Shown here piece after piece: positions 41,434 to 53,136 of a stretch of 64,000 nt of DNA (positions are counted from its first letter, which is position 1; each line of letters opens with the position of its first letter). Under the pieces are notes generated by a model. It was not told the origin of the DNA and did not search any database. It saw nothing but the letters and a program-made list of their open reading frames with translations. Source of the stretch: Camellia lanceoleosa (Eukaryota > Streptophyta > Magnoliopsida > Ericales > Theaceae). The translations under genes were made by a program, and so were the position numbers. Location: assembly GCA_025200525.1 (NCBI GenBank), contig CM045761.1, positions 201,491,701-201,555,700 of the forward strand. Reading direction: 5' to 3'.

Positions 41434-42800
41434 AACTGTTGGCATCTCTACATGCAATGGGTGACCAAATATTCGTCAAGCTACTTCTGGAGGTCCAATA
41501 TACCTCGCATTGAGATATTGTTAGATCTTATTTATCAATCCCGATACCATCGTTGTACGATCATAACCCTTGTAAATGCACTTGTGTATATACTTGACAC
41601 ATCTCATTCCGGCATAAGCTTCTACATTTATATGACAGTTGAAACATTTAGAAAGATATGCATTGTATGGTACGATGTCTCTGTTATCAACTTCTTGACC
41701 CCTCAAAATATGAACTCGACCATTATTACAACAACGATAGATAGGATATCCATCTTGATCTATAGTAGTTGTTTCTGCGAACGCTCAAGGGTATCTTTTA
41801 GTGTATTTACCATTTTCCATACATGGTGCTTGTGGATTTCGAGCACCACATAGTCCATGTACCATACAACACTTGATAGTTTCAAAAAGCATAGGTTCAT
41901 CTTTTGGATCTGGAAATTCTCCACAAACCAATTTGTTTACTTGAACACATGTTCAAATTTTGTCTGGACCCTTAAAAAATAGAAGTGCATGCATATGAGG
42001 AAGGTCTCGTTTTTGGAATTCAATTATGAAAGCATACGCAACTTTATTACCAAACACTTGGTTTGTTTCTATTTCCTTCAACAAACACTTTCTCTTTAAC
42101 TCAAAAATACGGGCAATTAAATCAGGACGATCAATAGGTTTTTGGTGCGGTAATAATGTCGAAGTAATTTCTGGCCAATTAGGATTTGCAGTCATGGTGA
42201 GAAAAATGTCTGGATGTTGGTTATATTGTGTGATAAGCATTGAGTCTTGAAAGATTTCAAACATATATCTAGGATCTCCAAGAAATGAAAATGGCAAAAC
42301 AAATTTTTGACCAATTTGATTGGGTCGCAAGTCATTTGGATCAATATCTATCAAACTTGGTAAAGTTCAGCACAGATTTTTCCTTGATTAAGCTTGTAGT
42401 AAGTCAACCTATTTTGTTCAGTTGTAGCACAAGCATTTACCAAAAACTCTTGGAACAATTTCCCAGCTCTCAAAATTGTTGAATACTCTGTGGGTCGTTC
42501 AAACAAACGATAACTATAAAAATCCATTTGAGTAAGCCGATCAGTTGAAGGTCAATCACGTTGAACATCCCACAGTTTAATCTCAGGTTCCCATCCAAGC
42601 TCACTATGTAGAAATAATAAAACATAATGTAATGGCAAATATGCTGGGTGACACTCATTGATTTGCATTAACTCATTATTTCTTTGTAGATGTGAGATAA
42701 CATTTCTCATTCCACTAACCTTGGTTCCATCACCTGGTATTACAACTGCAATCTCATCTGCAGTTGGTAGGTTATACCGTCGTCGATCCATCGTTGAATT
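41434..42800 (-). pseudogene. Helitron Rep (HUH nuclease) region
   Basis: Minus strand: ANPNWPEITSTLLPHQKPID, then the HUH motif in KRDLPHMHALLF (about 41995-41960), YPIYRCCNNGRVHI and the Tyr motif CVKYIHKCIYKGYDR (about 41600-41555), followed by GPPEVA and RIFGHPLHVEMPTVVHL up to the insertion. In active Helitrons the second Tyr follows Lys in the KYxxKY pattern; here it is Cys. Upstream, AVVIPGDGT and LPLHYVLLFLHSELGWEPEI belong to the conserved N-terminal part. Several stops and shifts are present. Confidence 0.82.
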
Positions 42801-43765
42801 GTAGTGGAGATGAGCAGGTAAATTTTATCCTGTCAAGGCTAATTAATTTCAAATTGCATGAACCTGGAAAATTTAGCAACAAATGCATTAACCTGTAATA
42901 AACTATCTTGAATAGTTTTTGGAACATCTTTTTTTAATTGAGGATTTCTACGAATGCGAACTTCTAAAGCTGAATCAAGTCATAAATGTACAATTGCGCA
43001 TAAGTTTCATCCTGCCTTGATTGTGGTAGTAGTGATCCTGTTCGATGACATAACTCCCCATAGATAGTATATGATATAGGGCCTTTTCCAGTAAGTACTA
43101 TTGGATCTAATGTATACAACCAAAGTATAACGTCAAAACAGTTTTGATTTATCATCATTCCCATCATCTAATTCTTAAAGAAGTGAAGGAGGTGTATTAA
43201 GCAGAGGAAGCTTAACATTTCCTTTTGAATAACATGTTCCTAATAGAGGACGGTTTGGAGATGATTTTACTAATTTTTCATCTATCCAATGTAATGCTGA
43301 ACAAAAAGGACATAATACATTCATTTTGCTAGGAGAATGACGACATGAATTTATATGTTCTCGAGTACCAACCATTGGACTCACAAATATATCTTCCAAT
43401 TCCTCATCAGTACATAGATCCTCTTGAAGGGAATGAGTTGTAGAGTAGGCCTACAAATATTGGTTATGTGTAAATTAAAATAGAATGGTAATAGTAGGAG
43501 TGTGTATTTGAAGGATTAAACACGTCGTTTACCAATTCATTTGTGGAGCTAAAGATGTGATTGGCATTGAGAACGAACATGTGGAAGGATGTGCAACCAT
43601 TGTTCGTTTTTGCGCCAACTGAGTATCCTCAATTGCCTTTGTTCCTAAGCAAGCACGACCACGCCTAATGCTATTAAAGAAGTTTGTCTCGCTGAATACA
43701 TTCTCTTGATTTCTCTTGTTCTCGGTATGCAAGTTAGGCCAATGTAGCTTTTGATATAACATTAT
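42801..43765 (-). pseudogene. Helitron N-terminal zinc region and first exons
   Basis: Minus-strand blocks: MLYQKLHWPNLHTENKRNQE (start 43762), a Ser/Arg-rich stretch, then NVLCPFCSALHWIDEKL with a Cys-x2-Cys-x3-His pattern, TCYSKGNVKLPLLNTPPSLL and GPISYTIYGELCHRTGSLLP. The zinc region matches the Helitron N-terminus. The first exon has a diverged copy at 44640-44985. Confidence 0.7.
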
Positions 43766-44339
43766 TATTGTGTGCCTAAAATGTGAACATTATATCATTG
43801 GTACCGAAATACAAATATTATCGCTCTACTATTTTATTTCTTGATTCACTAATTTTTTATTTTAGTTATATTTTACTTTTTCGTCCGCCTTTGTGATAAT
43901 TTTTTAAGAATATTGAAACATTTTATTTGTCGTGCTTCCTTTTCCATTTTGGTTCATTCTCCTCTCCTTTTATTTTTTATACAATTTTTTAATTATTGTT
44001 CCTCTTTCATCTTGCCTCATGATGATTTTAAGAAAATTAGTATTTTATCTGCTTATGTTCCTCTATTCCTTTGCTCAGATGTTATAAAGTTTTCCTTGGA
44101 GTTGATCAAGGTTACAATTATTTTTTAGGAAATGTTAAAGAGAGCTAAAAATACTCTATTTCAGTGTTCCAAAAACAAAGAGCATTGAAAAATAAAATTC
44201 AACCATACATTTTTTCATCCTCTTGATTTTTTAGTAAAATGTAAAAAATATACACACAAAAAATTGAAAACACAAATTTTACATTTTTAAAAGTATACAT
44301 GATCGATGTTCACTTTAACAATATGATTGGCTTTGTTTG

Positions 44340-44985
44340 ACTTGATAAATATATATTTTTTTTAAATGTTAAAGAATATACCATTGAACATGCATTTTCC
44401 TTCCTTGGTCAAAAGAAGTTGCATTTTCTTTTCCTTTAGACATTGTCTTGGCCTTTTCCTTTTCCTTTGCCTACCAAAAATAAATAAAATTTATTTAGAA
44501 TACGAAAAAAATGTAAATACAATATACAATGTTCAACTTGATTTTTGGACTTACCTTAGAATTGCGGATAATATTAAGATTACACTATCACAAATAACAA
44601 CACCGATATTCCTAGTCTCATGGAGAAATGGGCTTGCACAAGTTGGCCTACAAATATTTGTTATGTACAAAATAAAATTTATAAAATAAAATCTTAACAA
44701 TAAGAATATGTATTTATAGAATTAAAAACATTGTTTTACCAATTTGTTTGTGAAGCTAAAGATGTGCTTGGCGAAGTAAAATGTGTAAACATTGCTCCTT
44801 TTTGAGCTGGTGTAGTATTAGTTACGCTTAGTGGAATCAATTCTCTTGATCTCTCTCGTTCACGTCACAAACGTTATCCCAATTGATATGCAAAGCTTGC
44901 CTTTTCATTTCTTTTCACGTTTCGCCTGCACGATGAGCCAACACAACTTTTGATATAACATTATTGTTATGTGCCTAAAACATGA
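44340..44985 (-). repeat. Diverged second copies of Helitron-side exons
   Basis: 44640-44985 aligns with 43440-43800 (TTGGCCTACAAATAT, AGCTAAAGATGTG, CTTTTGATATAACATTATT, GTGCCTAAAA), repeating the first Helitron exon. 44340-44700 aligns with 62390-62700 (GAACATGCATTTTCCTT, CTTGGCCTTTTCCTTTTCC, CACAAATAACAACA). On the minus strand this segment gives a Lys-rich C-terminus (KAKEKE) and RNANVVICD-like sequence in the 62-kb copy. It may come from a Helitron accessory gene, but the product is not recognised. Confidence 0.5.
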
Positions 44986-45097
44986 AGATTAATTTCATAA
45001 GATGCCTAAAATATGAATATTATCATCTACTGTTTTATACTTTTCTCTTCCTTTTTTATTTCTATTAATTTACTTTATCTTAATTCCCTTTCCTTAT

Positions 45098-45619
45098 TGT
45101 GTGAGTGATTTTCCGATCACACTGCTCGTATAGTAATTCAGCTGTAGAACACTGGCAGAATAGATGGCACCCTGCTATCTTGCACAGAAAGAGAAGGCTC
45201 CGGCGGTGGTTCTTCCACCCAGGGGCACTCCGACGATCAAGTCAGTATATCTCTTAAAGATAATCAATTATTTAACTCACAAGCTTGAGTATATAAAGCA
45301 TACCTTAGACCCACGGGGATGCCTCTCTTTTATAGTTTACTTAATCCTAGTCCCACTAGAAGCTTGACTTCTATGGACTCCAATTTAGTGCTTACTTTGG
45401 ATTTCTCAAGAGATAAGGATAAACTCCCTAAGAATATTACCCTTATCCATCCTGAAGTCTTTCTTCATCCTAGGACTCTTGTCCCTTATCCGCTTATCTC
45501 GATTCCCAGATCTTCAAGATAACCTCAAGAACGAGATAACTACCACGACACGTGGCACCTCGACTGGCACCTCGGCGTCACCTTGCCACGTGTTGGTACT
45601 CAGAAAATATATCCCCTCA
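45098..45619 (-). repeat. 3' LTR of Gypsy element 2
   Basis: TGTGTGAGTG to ATCCCCTCA on the plus strand. TATA is near 45327-45333 (TTTTATAG on plus). It carries two G-boxes (CACGTGGCA near 45550 and CCACGTGTT near 45586). Confidence 0.93.
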
Positions 45620-45634
45620 ATTGCCCCCTAGGTT
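45620..45634 (-). other. Polypurine tract of element 2
   Basis: The minus strand reads ACCTAGGGGGCAAT directly before the LTR, one base different in its core from element 1. Confidence 0.78.
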
Positions 45635-46599
45635 CTATTACCTCGGCATTTTGAGGTGATTGAACCTATATCATTCCTTCTTCAAGACGCTTGCACAAGA
45701 AATCTTCACCGAGATCATTCATTTCAGTCGACATGCCTTCTTTCAAAAACAATAACTCAAGTGAACTCCTTCTTGTGCATGAGTCCATGTATCACTTTTC
45801 AACCTGCTTTTACTTACGTGTTTTATTCTTATTGATCGTGTCTTATGACGCTACCAGAAACCACGCCTTTCTCAGGCGTTCCATCTCGACGATGCATTAC
45901 TCTAGGTGCATTAAATGCTTTATTTTGTCGCCATTTCAAGTTTTTGACAAAACTTGTTTTCCTCTTTTGCCTCTTTACTTTGCGCTTTGATTTACTTGCT
46001 TTATCTCTCTCTAAGCTCTTTCTCTCGAATCCGCCATTGCTCAAGCTCCAAGCTCGCAACTTCATTCGCCTTTTCTCGTGAAGCTCTCGCCACTCATTAC
46101 TTCAGAATCGCTGCCTGCCTTTCTATGAACTTTATTTCGCCTTACTTTGCCTCGGTAAGCCTCGCTCCTTTCATTCTCAATTCTTTTATGTTCTTTGCTT
46201 ACTTGTCGCCATTATCGCTTTGTTCAAACCTTCGATTTGTCAACTATTCATCCGATGTGTCTATTCCATTATCTTGCTTATGTCTTGAACACTTGTACTG
46301 CTTTCACCACTTTCTTGCCAACGTTTTGACCTCAGATTTCTTGTATTTTTTATGTTTTTAAGAGCCCCACCTCTGTTCTTGATTTCTGAAACTTCATTCT
46401 TATTTCTCTGTTTTCCAGATTTGTGCCTTCAATCTTCGTTTCCATAGATTTAGGTTTTGGGATTTGTCTGTAGATTTCACCAATCCTTAGGAAAAACTGA
46501 AACAACCCTTACCGGCATTTACCTAGGGTTTTGCCAAGGTTCCAAAAAACCCTTTAAGAACATCCTCTTTCTGAAGTTGAATACCTTTACGCCGATATC
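45635..46599 (+). promoter_or_regulatory. Upstream region of the antisense gene in element 2
   Basis: About 0.95 kb between LTR and the antisense ATG, without supported coding sequence. By position it should hold the antisense gene's promoter and leader. The frames here (45691-46687) are Ser/Leu/Phe-rich low-complexity translation with no homolog in element 1. Confidence 0.4.
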
Positions 46600-48941
46600 A
46601 TGGGCATGTGGAAACATAGGGCAGATACCCCAACTAAACTTGAGTACTTTAGGCAAGAGTTCGCCATTCCTGCCGATGTCCATCTGAGGCTGGTTGGGGA
46701 TGATGACTCTATCATGCCCACAGATAATTCGATGCCCTTTCCCATTGTAGCTTTTACTGAATGAGGACTGCGGCTTCCACTTAATCCCCTTTTTCGCAAA
46801 GTTCTCCACTACTATAAGTTGAACCCAATGCAACTTACCATCAACTCTTATCGAGTGATTAATGGTATCATAGCCTTAGCCAAACAGGAAGATGCTAGGA
46901 TCACCTTAGCTGATATCCAATACTATTATACCATGTGTGCCCTCAATTTGAAAAAAAAAGGCTACGTCTATTATCTTAAGTCAAGATCCACAGAGTTCAA
47001 AATTGTTGTCGACCTCCCAGACTCCAACAAAGGGGCTGGAGATGACTACTTCATTACCTCGGGAAATTGGGAGTTTGCCCCAGACGAGGATGCCTATCTT
47101 TACCCTCTTCCTCGATCAGTTAAAGAGGGCAAGGGTAAGAGCCCAGTGTCAACACTTAGTTGTTTCTTTTCAAGTCTTCAATACTTTGTCTGTTTCTAAT
47201 GTTTGTTCTTCTTGCAGATGTTCGTAAGCCACCGAAAAGCTTTCGCCAATCCTACGTCCCCAGCAAGGATTTGAAGAAACTTTTAGACTTGCCAGTCCAA
47301 AAAAGGAAAGCACCTTTGCTTCTTAACTTTATTCCAACATACAAGTCGATTTTGCCCGACGTCCCTAAAAGGAAGAAGAAGAAAAGCCTTTCTCCACCTT
47401 CTGCCACAACCCAAACTGTGTCTGTATCTCGAACAGATCAAGGATCAACATCGGATCCAGCTGATCAGCCATCAACTTCGGCTCCATACTTGATCCCAAT
47501 ACCTGAACGGAAATGGCGACGCAGACTTGTCTGAACTACTGAGATGGGTCGCCCAAAACCTGTTGCCGAAGATCTATTAGCCGACCTCCCTACCGATGTT
47601 GACGCTCAACCATCGCAAACCATGCCCCCACCGAAGCCGAAAAGAACCAAGAAAGCTCAGCCAAAGGCTAAAGTAACTCAGGTTGAATTTGAGGACAATT
47701 TACCTATCTCCAAACTGGCTGAAAGCGACAAGTCTCAACCCTCTGCTGGGAAGAGGCATGCAGAAACCCAGCTATCAGAATCCACAAAATCAAAGAAGCC
47801 GAGGTCATCGTCTGCGACGACCTCGGGGTCAAAAATACCAAAAGTCCCCTGGATGCCTGAAATCACTCTTGAAGATAAGCCCGTTTTTGGCAATGATAGT
47901 GCCGATGACATTAATGTCGGCGTAGCCCTTAGTACTGCTCTATTGCTCCCAGGCGATCTCGAACGGAATGCCAAGTTGAGTGAGTACGAGAACTATGCCC
48001 TCATGCTTCAACGTTCCGTTCAAGTAAGTCTCTTTACTTGGTAACTTGTCTTTCTATTCCTTTTCCATACTTGTAAAATTCTTAATGACTCTTGCCTTGT
48101 ATTTTTCCAGGCCGTTCAGCATGCTCATTCACTCTCCATCCAATCTTTTGAGAATAGGGAGAAGTTGTCTGACATGAAGAGGGAGTTTTCTGCCCTTCAA
48201 AAGATTAATAAAAGTCTTCAATAAAAAATGAAGAAGTTAGAGGACCAGGCTGAGGCTGCTCTCAAAGCTCAGACTGAAGCTGAGGAGAAGGCCGAATCTG
48301 CCGATGCTATAAAGAAGGTTGCTGAATCGCAGAAGAAAGAGGCCGAGGAAAAAATGGCTCAAGTTGAAAAGGAGCTTCAGGAGGCCCTAGCCACTAAAGA
48401 TGCCGAAATCAAGGCGGCCGACAAAAAGGCTTACGCTCAGGGCATGGCCGATGTCACTGAGGAATATAAATTACAAGTCATGCAGGCATGCAATAAGGGC
48501 TTTTCCCTTGGTTGGATGTCCCTTGCCAAAAAACTTAATGTTCTTGAGGATTCGCCTCTGAGAAAGGCCGACGCCATTCCTCTTCCTTTTCCTCCACCTC
48601 TACCAGTTCAATCTCAAGATGAATCTGAGTTTGAATCTGAAGATGAAGATAAGGATGATGATGAGGCTTTGGTAAGGAAGCCCAAGGACGCGACTGAGAC
48701 CATGTCCTCTCTTCAAGATGATCAAGTCCTCGACTTGACTCATGAGGAGGAGGATGAGGAGATTGTCAAGGAGGCTACTCCTGAGCAAGCATCATCTGAC
48801 GTTCCTCCAGCCGACAAAAGTATTGACAAAACTCTTGCAGAAATTGACGCTGAGTTGGCGGCAGAGAAGGTTCCCAATGTGGTTCCACAAGAATCTTCCG
48901 AGGTCCCAACCCATCCCGCTGCTGATGTTGAAGAATCCTAA
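46600..48941 (+). pseudogene. Antisense three-exon gene (aORF) in Gypsy element 2
   Basis: Exons 46600-47134, 47218-48023 and 48111-48941 give 723 codons in one reading with only three in-frame stops (46762, 47532, 48222) and no frameshift. Introns are 83 and 87 bp with GTAAG donors and CAG acceptors, at the same places as in element 1. Exon 1 (residues 1-178) has PLNPLFRKVLHYYKLNPMQL, VINGIIALAKQEDARITLAD and YVYYLKSRSTEFKIVVDLPD, resembling the putative gypsy-type transposon domain. Exon 2 is basic with KRKKKKSLSPP and PKPKRTKKAQPKAK, nuclear-signal-like. Exon 3 starts with a Glu/Ala/Lys coiled coil to about 48470, then DLTHEEEDEEIV-type acidic regions. Role unknown; a DNA- or chromatin-binding role is inferred only from composition. 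Confidence 0.85.
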
Positions 48942-49189
48942 TTCCGATGTCTTTCTTTTCTTTTCTTTTGTACTTTTTTGTTCTAAAAACAATGCAAGCT
49001 CCTCATATGGCCGATGTGTCCCCATTTTCTGTTGAATGCTTAACACAACTTTCTTTCTTTGAATACTTGTACCTCTATCTTCTCTTGATTGCTTCTGTAT
49101 GATTCTATGCTTAGAATATTTTGTATGCCTTTAATATTCTTTCTTCTTTGTGCAATCTTCTCGGGGTTACATACCTCGGGTATGATAAC

Positions 49190-49625
49190 TGCAAGTTTTA
49201 CTTCGGCTAGATACTATCCTGCAAACTTGTAAGTTGCTACAAATTTCAACAAGTATTAGATAATGATCTCTTTCTATCTCCAACTTGTAAATTGCTACAA
49301 ATTTCAACAAGTGAAAATAAGGACTAATCTTAGCTTAACGTCAACTTGTAAATTGCTACAAATTTCAGCAAGTGAAGATAAGGAATAATCTTGGCTTAAC
49401 TTCAACTTGTAAATTGCTACAAATTTCAACAAGTGAAGATAAGGACTAATCTCGGCTTAACTTCAACGTGTAAATTGCTACAAATTTCAACAAGTGAAGA
49501 TAAGAAATAATCTTAGCTTAACTTCAACTTGTAAATTGCTACAAATTTCAACAAGTGAAGATAAGGAATAATCTCGGCTTAACTTCAACTTGTAAATTGC
49601 TATAAATTTCAACAAGTGTTAAGCG
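49190..49625 (-). repeat. Minisatellite of Gypsy element 2
   Basis: About seven units of 61-62 bp with CAACTTGTAAATTGCTACAA and TTTCAACAAGTGAAGATAAG on the plus strand. Same unit and place as 8335-8795 in element 1. Confidence 0.9.
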
Positions 49626-49783
49626 TCTTTGTATTCTTTCCACCCTCAATGTGAACCTGAGTTCCACTTGGGTTCTCATTATTCATATCTTCCAGAAACA
49701 GTATTTTGTATCTTTATCAGTCATATGTGTTGAAGAATTCTGAAAAGATTTTATTGATGACATCGGCTAAAAACAATGCATAT

Positions 49784-50880
49784 CTAATGATAGAAAAATT
49801 TCAAATTACAAGTGTTCCAGGGTCTAGGCAAGGCTTTGCCCTCATTATCTTCAAGCCGATAGGCTCCATTGCCTAATATCGAAGTGATTCTGTAGAGTCC
49901 TTCTCAGTTTGGGCCAAGCTTGCCCTCTCTGGGATCCTTCTTGTTGCCGACGACTTTTCTCAGGACTAGGTCGCCGACTTGGAAATCCCTTGGATTGACT
50001 TTCTTGTTGTAAGCTCTGGCAAGTTGTTGCTGGTATGTTGCGAGCTGAATTGCAGCTTTCTCTCTTCGTTCTTCCAAAAGATCCAGATCTCGGGCTAAGA
50101 GTATATCATTAGTCCCATTCTCAACTCCCTGGGTTCGAATCCTCGATGCCGACTTCCAAGGAATGATCGCTTCAGGTCATAAGCCATGGCAAAGGGGATT
50201 CTGTTGATCTTCTTCAGAAGTCCGATATGCCCAAAGCACGCTGGGCAATTCGTCACCCACTTTCCTTTTGTCAGTCAATTTCTTTCTTTATTCCATCCAA
50301 AATTACTTTGTTGGATGCTTCTGCTTGCCCATTACTTTGGGAAAAACTTGGTGTTGAAAAGTAATTCTTGATCTTGAATTTCGCACAAAAGTTCTTGATG
50401 AGTTTGCTGTCAAACTGCTTTCCGTTGTCGGCAACTATAGCTCTTGGAATCCCAAATCTAGTGATGATGTTTCTCCATATAAAGTTCTTGATATCCACAT
50501 CTCGGATTTTGGCAAGAGGTTCTCCCTCTATCCACTTCGTGAAGTAATCTGTTGCTACCAGCAAGTATTTTCTCTGCCCAGTTGCCTGGGGAAGTTGCCC
50601 AACAAGATCCATGCCCCACTGGGCAAATGGCCAAGGGTTGGATACTGGATTCAGGTCAGCAGCTGGCTGGTGTATCGAAGGTGCAAACCTTTGGCATTGT
50701 TCGCACTTCTTTATGTATGCTTCTGCACTTTTTTGCATGTAGGGCCACCAATACCCCTGGGTAATGGCCCTGTGAGCTAGTGACCTACCTCCAGCGTGGC
50801 TTCTACAAACTCCTTCATGAATTTCATACAAAAAATCCTCAACCTGCAAAGGGTGTACGCACCTTAAAAGGGGTCCAGTG
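49784..50880 (-). pseudogene. Integrase of Gypsy element 2
   Basis: Better kept than in element 1. Frame 50849-50271 holds the His-His-Cys-Cys zinc region (HEGVCRSHAGGRSLAHR, KKCEQCQRF) and the three acidic residues of the core: WGMDLVGQLP, IVADNGKQFDSKL and SNGQAEASNKVI. After a shift near 50275 the C-terminal part continues (ELPSVLWAYRTS, LARDLDLLEERREKAAIQLA, NPRDFQVGDLVLRK, GPNWEGLYRI) to LKFFYH and a stop at 49784-49786. One more stop is seen near 50180. It is the best reference in this window for the damaged copy at 7099-8178. Confidence 0.85.
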
Positions 50881-50975
50881 AAGAACCTTCAGAGGGTGTT
50901 CGCTCATGTCGATTGAATCTTGCCGACTTTAACTGACTTTGTGTGTCCTCATGCGGTCTTCGTAGCTTTCCTTCT

Positions 50976-52007
50976 TTAGGAATGTAACAATTGAATCCAT
51001 CCAATTTGGTCCCATGTCCACACACATTGCTTCTTGCCTGTGTTTGGTGGTTCTATCTGCCTCGACAAATAATCAATCATTATTGTTCTTGTTTTTCCAG
51101 CTTGTATTGAACTTGCAGTTGGCCAATGCGCTTGCGTGGTCAGTATCATCTCTACCGACCAAGTAGTCGGCCGCTCAAATAAGGCCGCTAACTGATGACT
51201 TCTTTGCATATGCCAACATCCTCTCGCCTCGGGTCAATTCTCCTGTTGACTGGTTAACAATAAGTAATGAATCACAAAAGACTATTACCTCATCAGCTTC
51301 TGCTGCTGCTGCCAGCTTTAGCCCTGCAATTAGTGCTTCGTATTCTGCTTCGTTGTTTGAGGCCTTGAACCCCAAATGGATGGATTGTTCTACTATTTCT
51401 CCATCCGAGATATCAAGAGTACTCGCCCCGCTCCTTGCTGGTTTGAACTTCCATCGACAAACAGTCTGAAGGAGTCGCCGATGTAGATGCTGCAGGGTCT
51501 GAGTTTTTCCTTCTTTTGTTCTTTTGCCTTTAGCTGGGCTTCTCCTTGCTTGCTTGGACAATGTTTATCTTGGCTCAACAGAGCCTGATGTTCGATGGAT
51601 TCCGGGGTGAACTCGGCCACGAAGTCGACCAAAACTTGGCCCTTAATTGTCGTTTCTCCCGAACTCCAGTCATCGCCTAAGACCACTGCCCATCTTGCTA
51701 TTCTTCCAGTTAAGTCTCCTTGCTGCAACAAGGGTTTCAGAGGGTGCTCTGTTAGCACTACAATCTTGTGCGCTTGAAAGTAGTGGTTCAACTTCTTTGA
51801 AGCCATCACTAAGGCCAGCATTAATTTCTCTAGTGGTAGATATCTTGTTTTTGCGTTGGCCAAGGTTTTTCTTACATAGTAAACAGCCTTTTGCTCCCTT
51901 TTTTCTTCTCGGATTAACACCGCACTTACTGCGTGTTTTGAAACTGCTAAGTACAAAAACAGCTCTTCCCCAGGTTCAGGTGTTGAGAGGATTGGAGCCG
52001 TAGTCAA
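50976..52007 (-). pseudogene. RNase H tether and archaeal-type RNase H of element 2
   Basis: Frame 52007-51393 holds the tether (LFLYLAVSKHAVSAVLIREE, LTEHPLKPLLQQGDLTGRIA, LVDFVAEF), again without the usual catalytic Asp in the first motif, then the start of the second RNase H ([16 protein letters not shown]). After a shift near 51410 it continues in 51561-51175 with [20 protein letters not shown] and [17 protein letters not shown]. The final Asp region is in broken frame near 51130 (DDTDHASALAN-like). The second domain looks like the catalytic one, as in other Tat elements. Confidence 0.82.
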
Positions 52008-52960
52008 ATACTTTTAGGTCGGCCAACGCGGCCTCACATTTCTCTGTCCAAAGGAAATCCGTGGCTTTCTTTACCAGGTTGAAGAAAGGTTTGCATTTGT
52101 CTGAGCTTGGGCTTATGAACCTATTTAGGGCTGCGGCCCTTCCGGTAAGCATCTGACTGCTTTTCGATGTCGAGCTCTGTAAATCTAGGATGGCCTTGAT
52201 CTGATCTGGGCTGGCCTCAATACCCCTTCTTGTCACCAGGTACCCCTAGAACTTACCAGATCCAACTCCAAACGCGCACTTCGATGCGTTGAGTCGGAGC
52301 CGATATGTTTTGAGGATTTCAAAGATTTCTTTTAGGTCGGAAAGATGACCCCTAGGCTCCTTGGTCTTCACGACCATGTCATCGATGTAGACTTCTACTG
52401 TTTGGCCAATCAAGTGTCTGAACATCTTGGTTACCAACCTTTGGTAAGTTGCCCCCGCGTTTTTCAGCCCAAAGGGCATTACTCTGTAACAGTATAGGCC
52501 TTTTGGGGTGATAAACGCTGTCTTTTCTTCATCTGGGGGGTACATGACTATCTGGTGGTACCCCCTATAAGCATCTAGGAAGCTCATCCTTCCATGTCCA
52601 GATGTGGCGTCCACCAACTGGTCAATCTTGGGTAGAGAAAAGCTATCTTTGGGATAGGCTTTGTTTAGGCTTGTAAAATCTACACAGACCCTCCATTTAC
52701 CGTTCTTTTTCTTTACTACCACAACGTTTGATAGCCATGTTGGATAATTGACTTCCGATGGCCTCGCCTCCAAGTCTGTTTACTTCCTCCTCCACCGCTT
52801 CGACGGCATCAACGCCATCTTCGCTCAGACATGTGCTTGGTGACCTATTGACATTCAGTTTGTGGAATATGACCTCGGGGTCAATGCCAGGCATCTCATA
52901 AGGTGTCCAAGCGAACACCTCAATGTTTGTTCTTAAAAAAGCTTCCAACTCTCTTTCGTC
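51976..52960 (-). pseudogene. Reverse transcriptase of element 2
   Basis: Frame 52773-52246 carries [60 protein letters not shown] and the catalytic [12 protein letters not shown]. It is intact across the place where element 1 has its frameshift. Upstream, 52948-52697 holds VFAWTPYEMPGIDPEV with a shift near 52740-52800. A stop at 52249 (FLGY region reads F then stop) separates it from 52236-51976 (TRRGIEASPDQIKAILDLQS). Confidence 0.87.
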
Positions 52961-53136
52961 TTTTTCGGCTAAGCCCGAGCTGAGAAGAAAGAAGCGTTCT
53001 TCATCGCCCTCCTGGGATAAGGATTTTTTTCAGTGCTTCTTCACTTTTCTCGCCGCTTGTCGACATCATCTAGGACCTCCGTGTCCTCGCCTTTGATTAT
53101 GCCTTCTCTCGGCTCTTGGATGTTGCGGTGTTGATT

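Larger units (their letters stand above)
38234..43765 (-). mobile_element. Decayed Helitron (Rep/PIF1 helicase type)
   Basis: Read on the minus strand: N-terminal zinc region, Rep with HUH and Tyr motifs, then PIF1-like helicase. The order and motifs are those of plant Helitrons, which move by rolling-circle replication. It has many stops, a lost second catalytic Tyr and a damaged Walker A motif. A 1.0-kb hAT-like element sits between the Rep and helicase parts. The ends (5' TC and 3' hairpin-CTRR) were not found, so limits mark the coding remnant only. Confidence 0.88.

Noticed and set aside
45164..45522. Small ORFs inside the LTRs (also 60708-60911, 61543-61934, 2249-2455)
   Set aside because: Present in every LTR because the LTRs are copies; they overlap the TATA and leader region and have no protein-family features.
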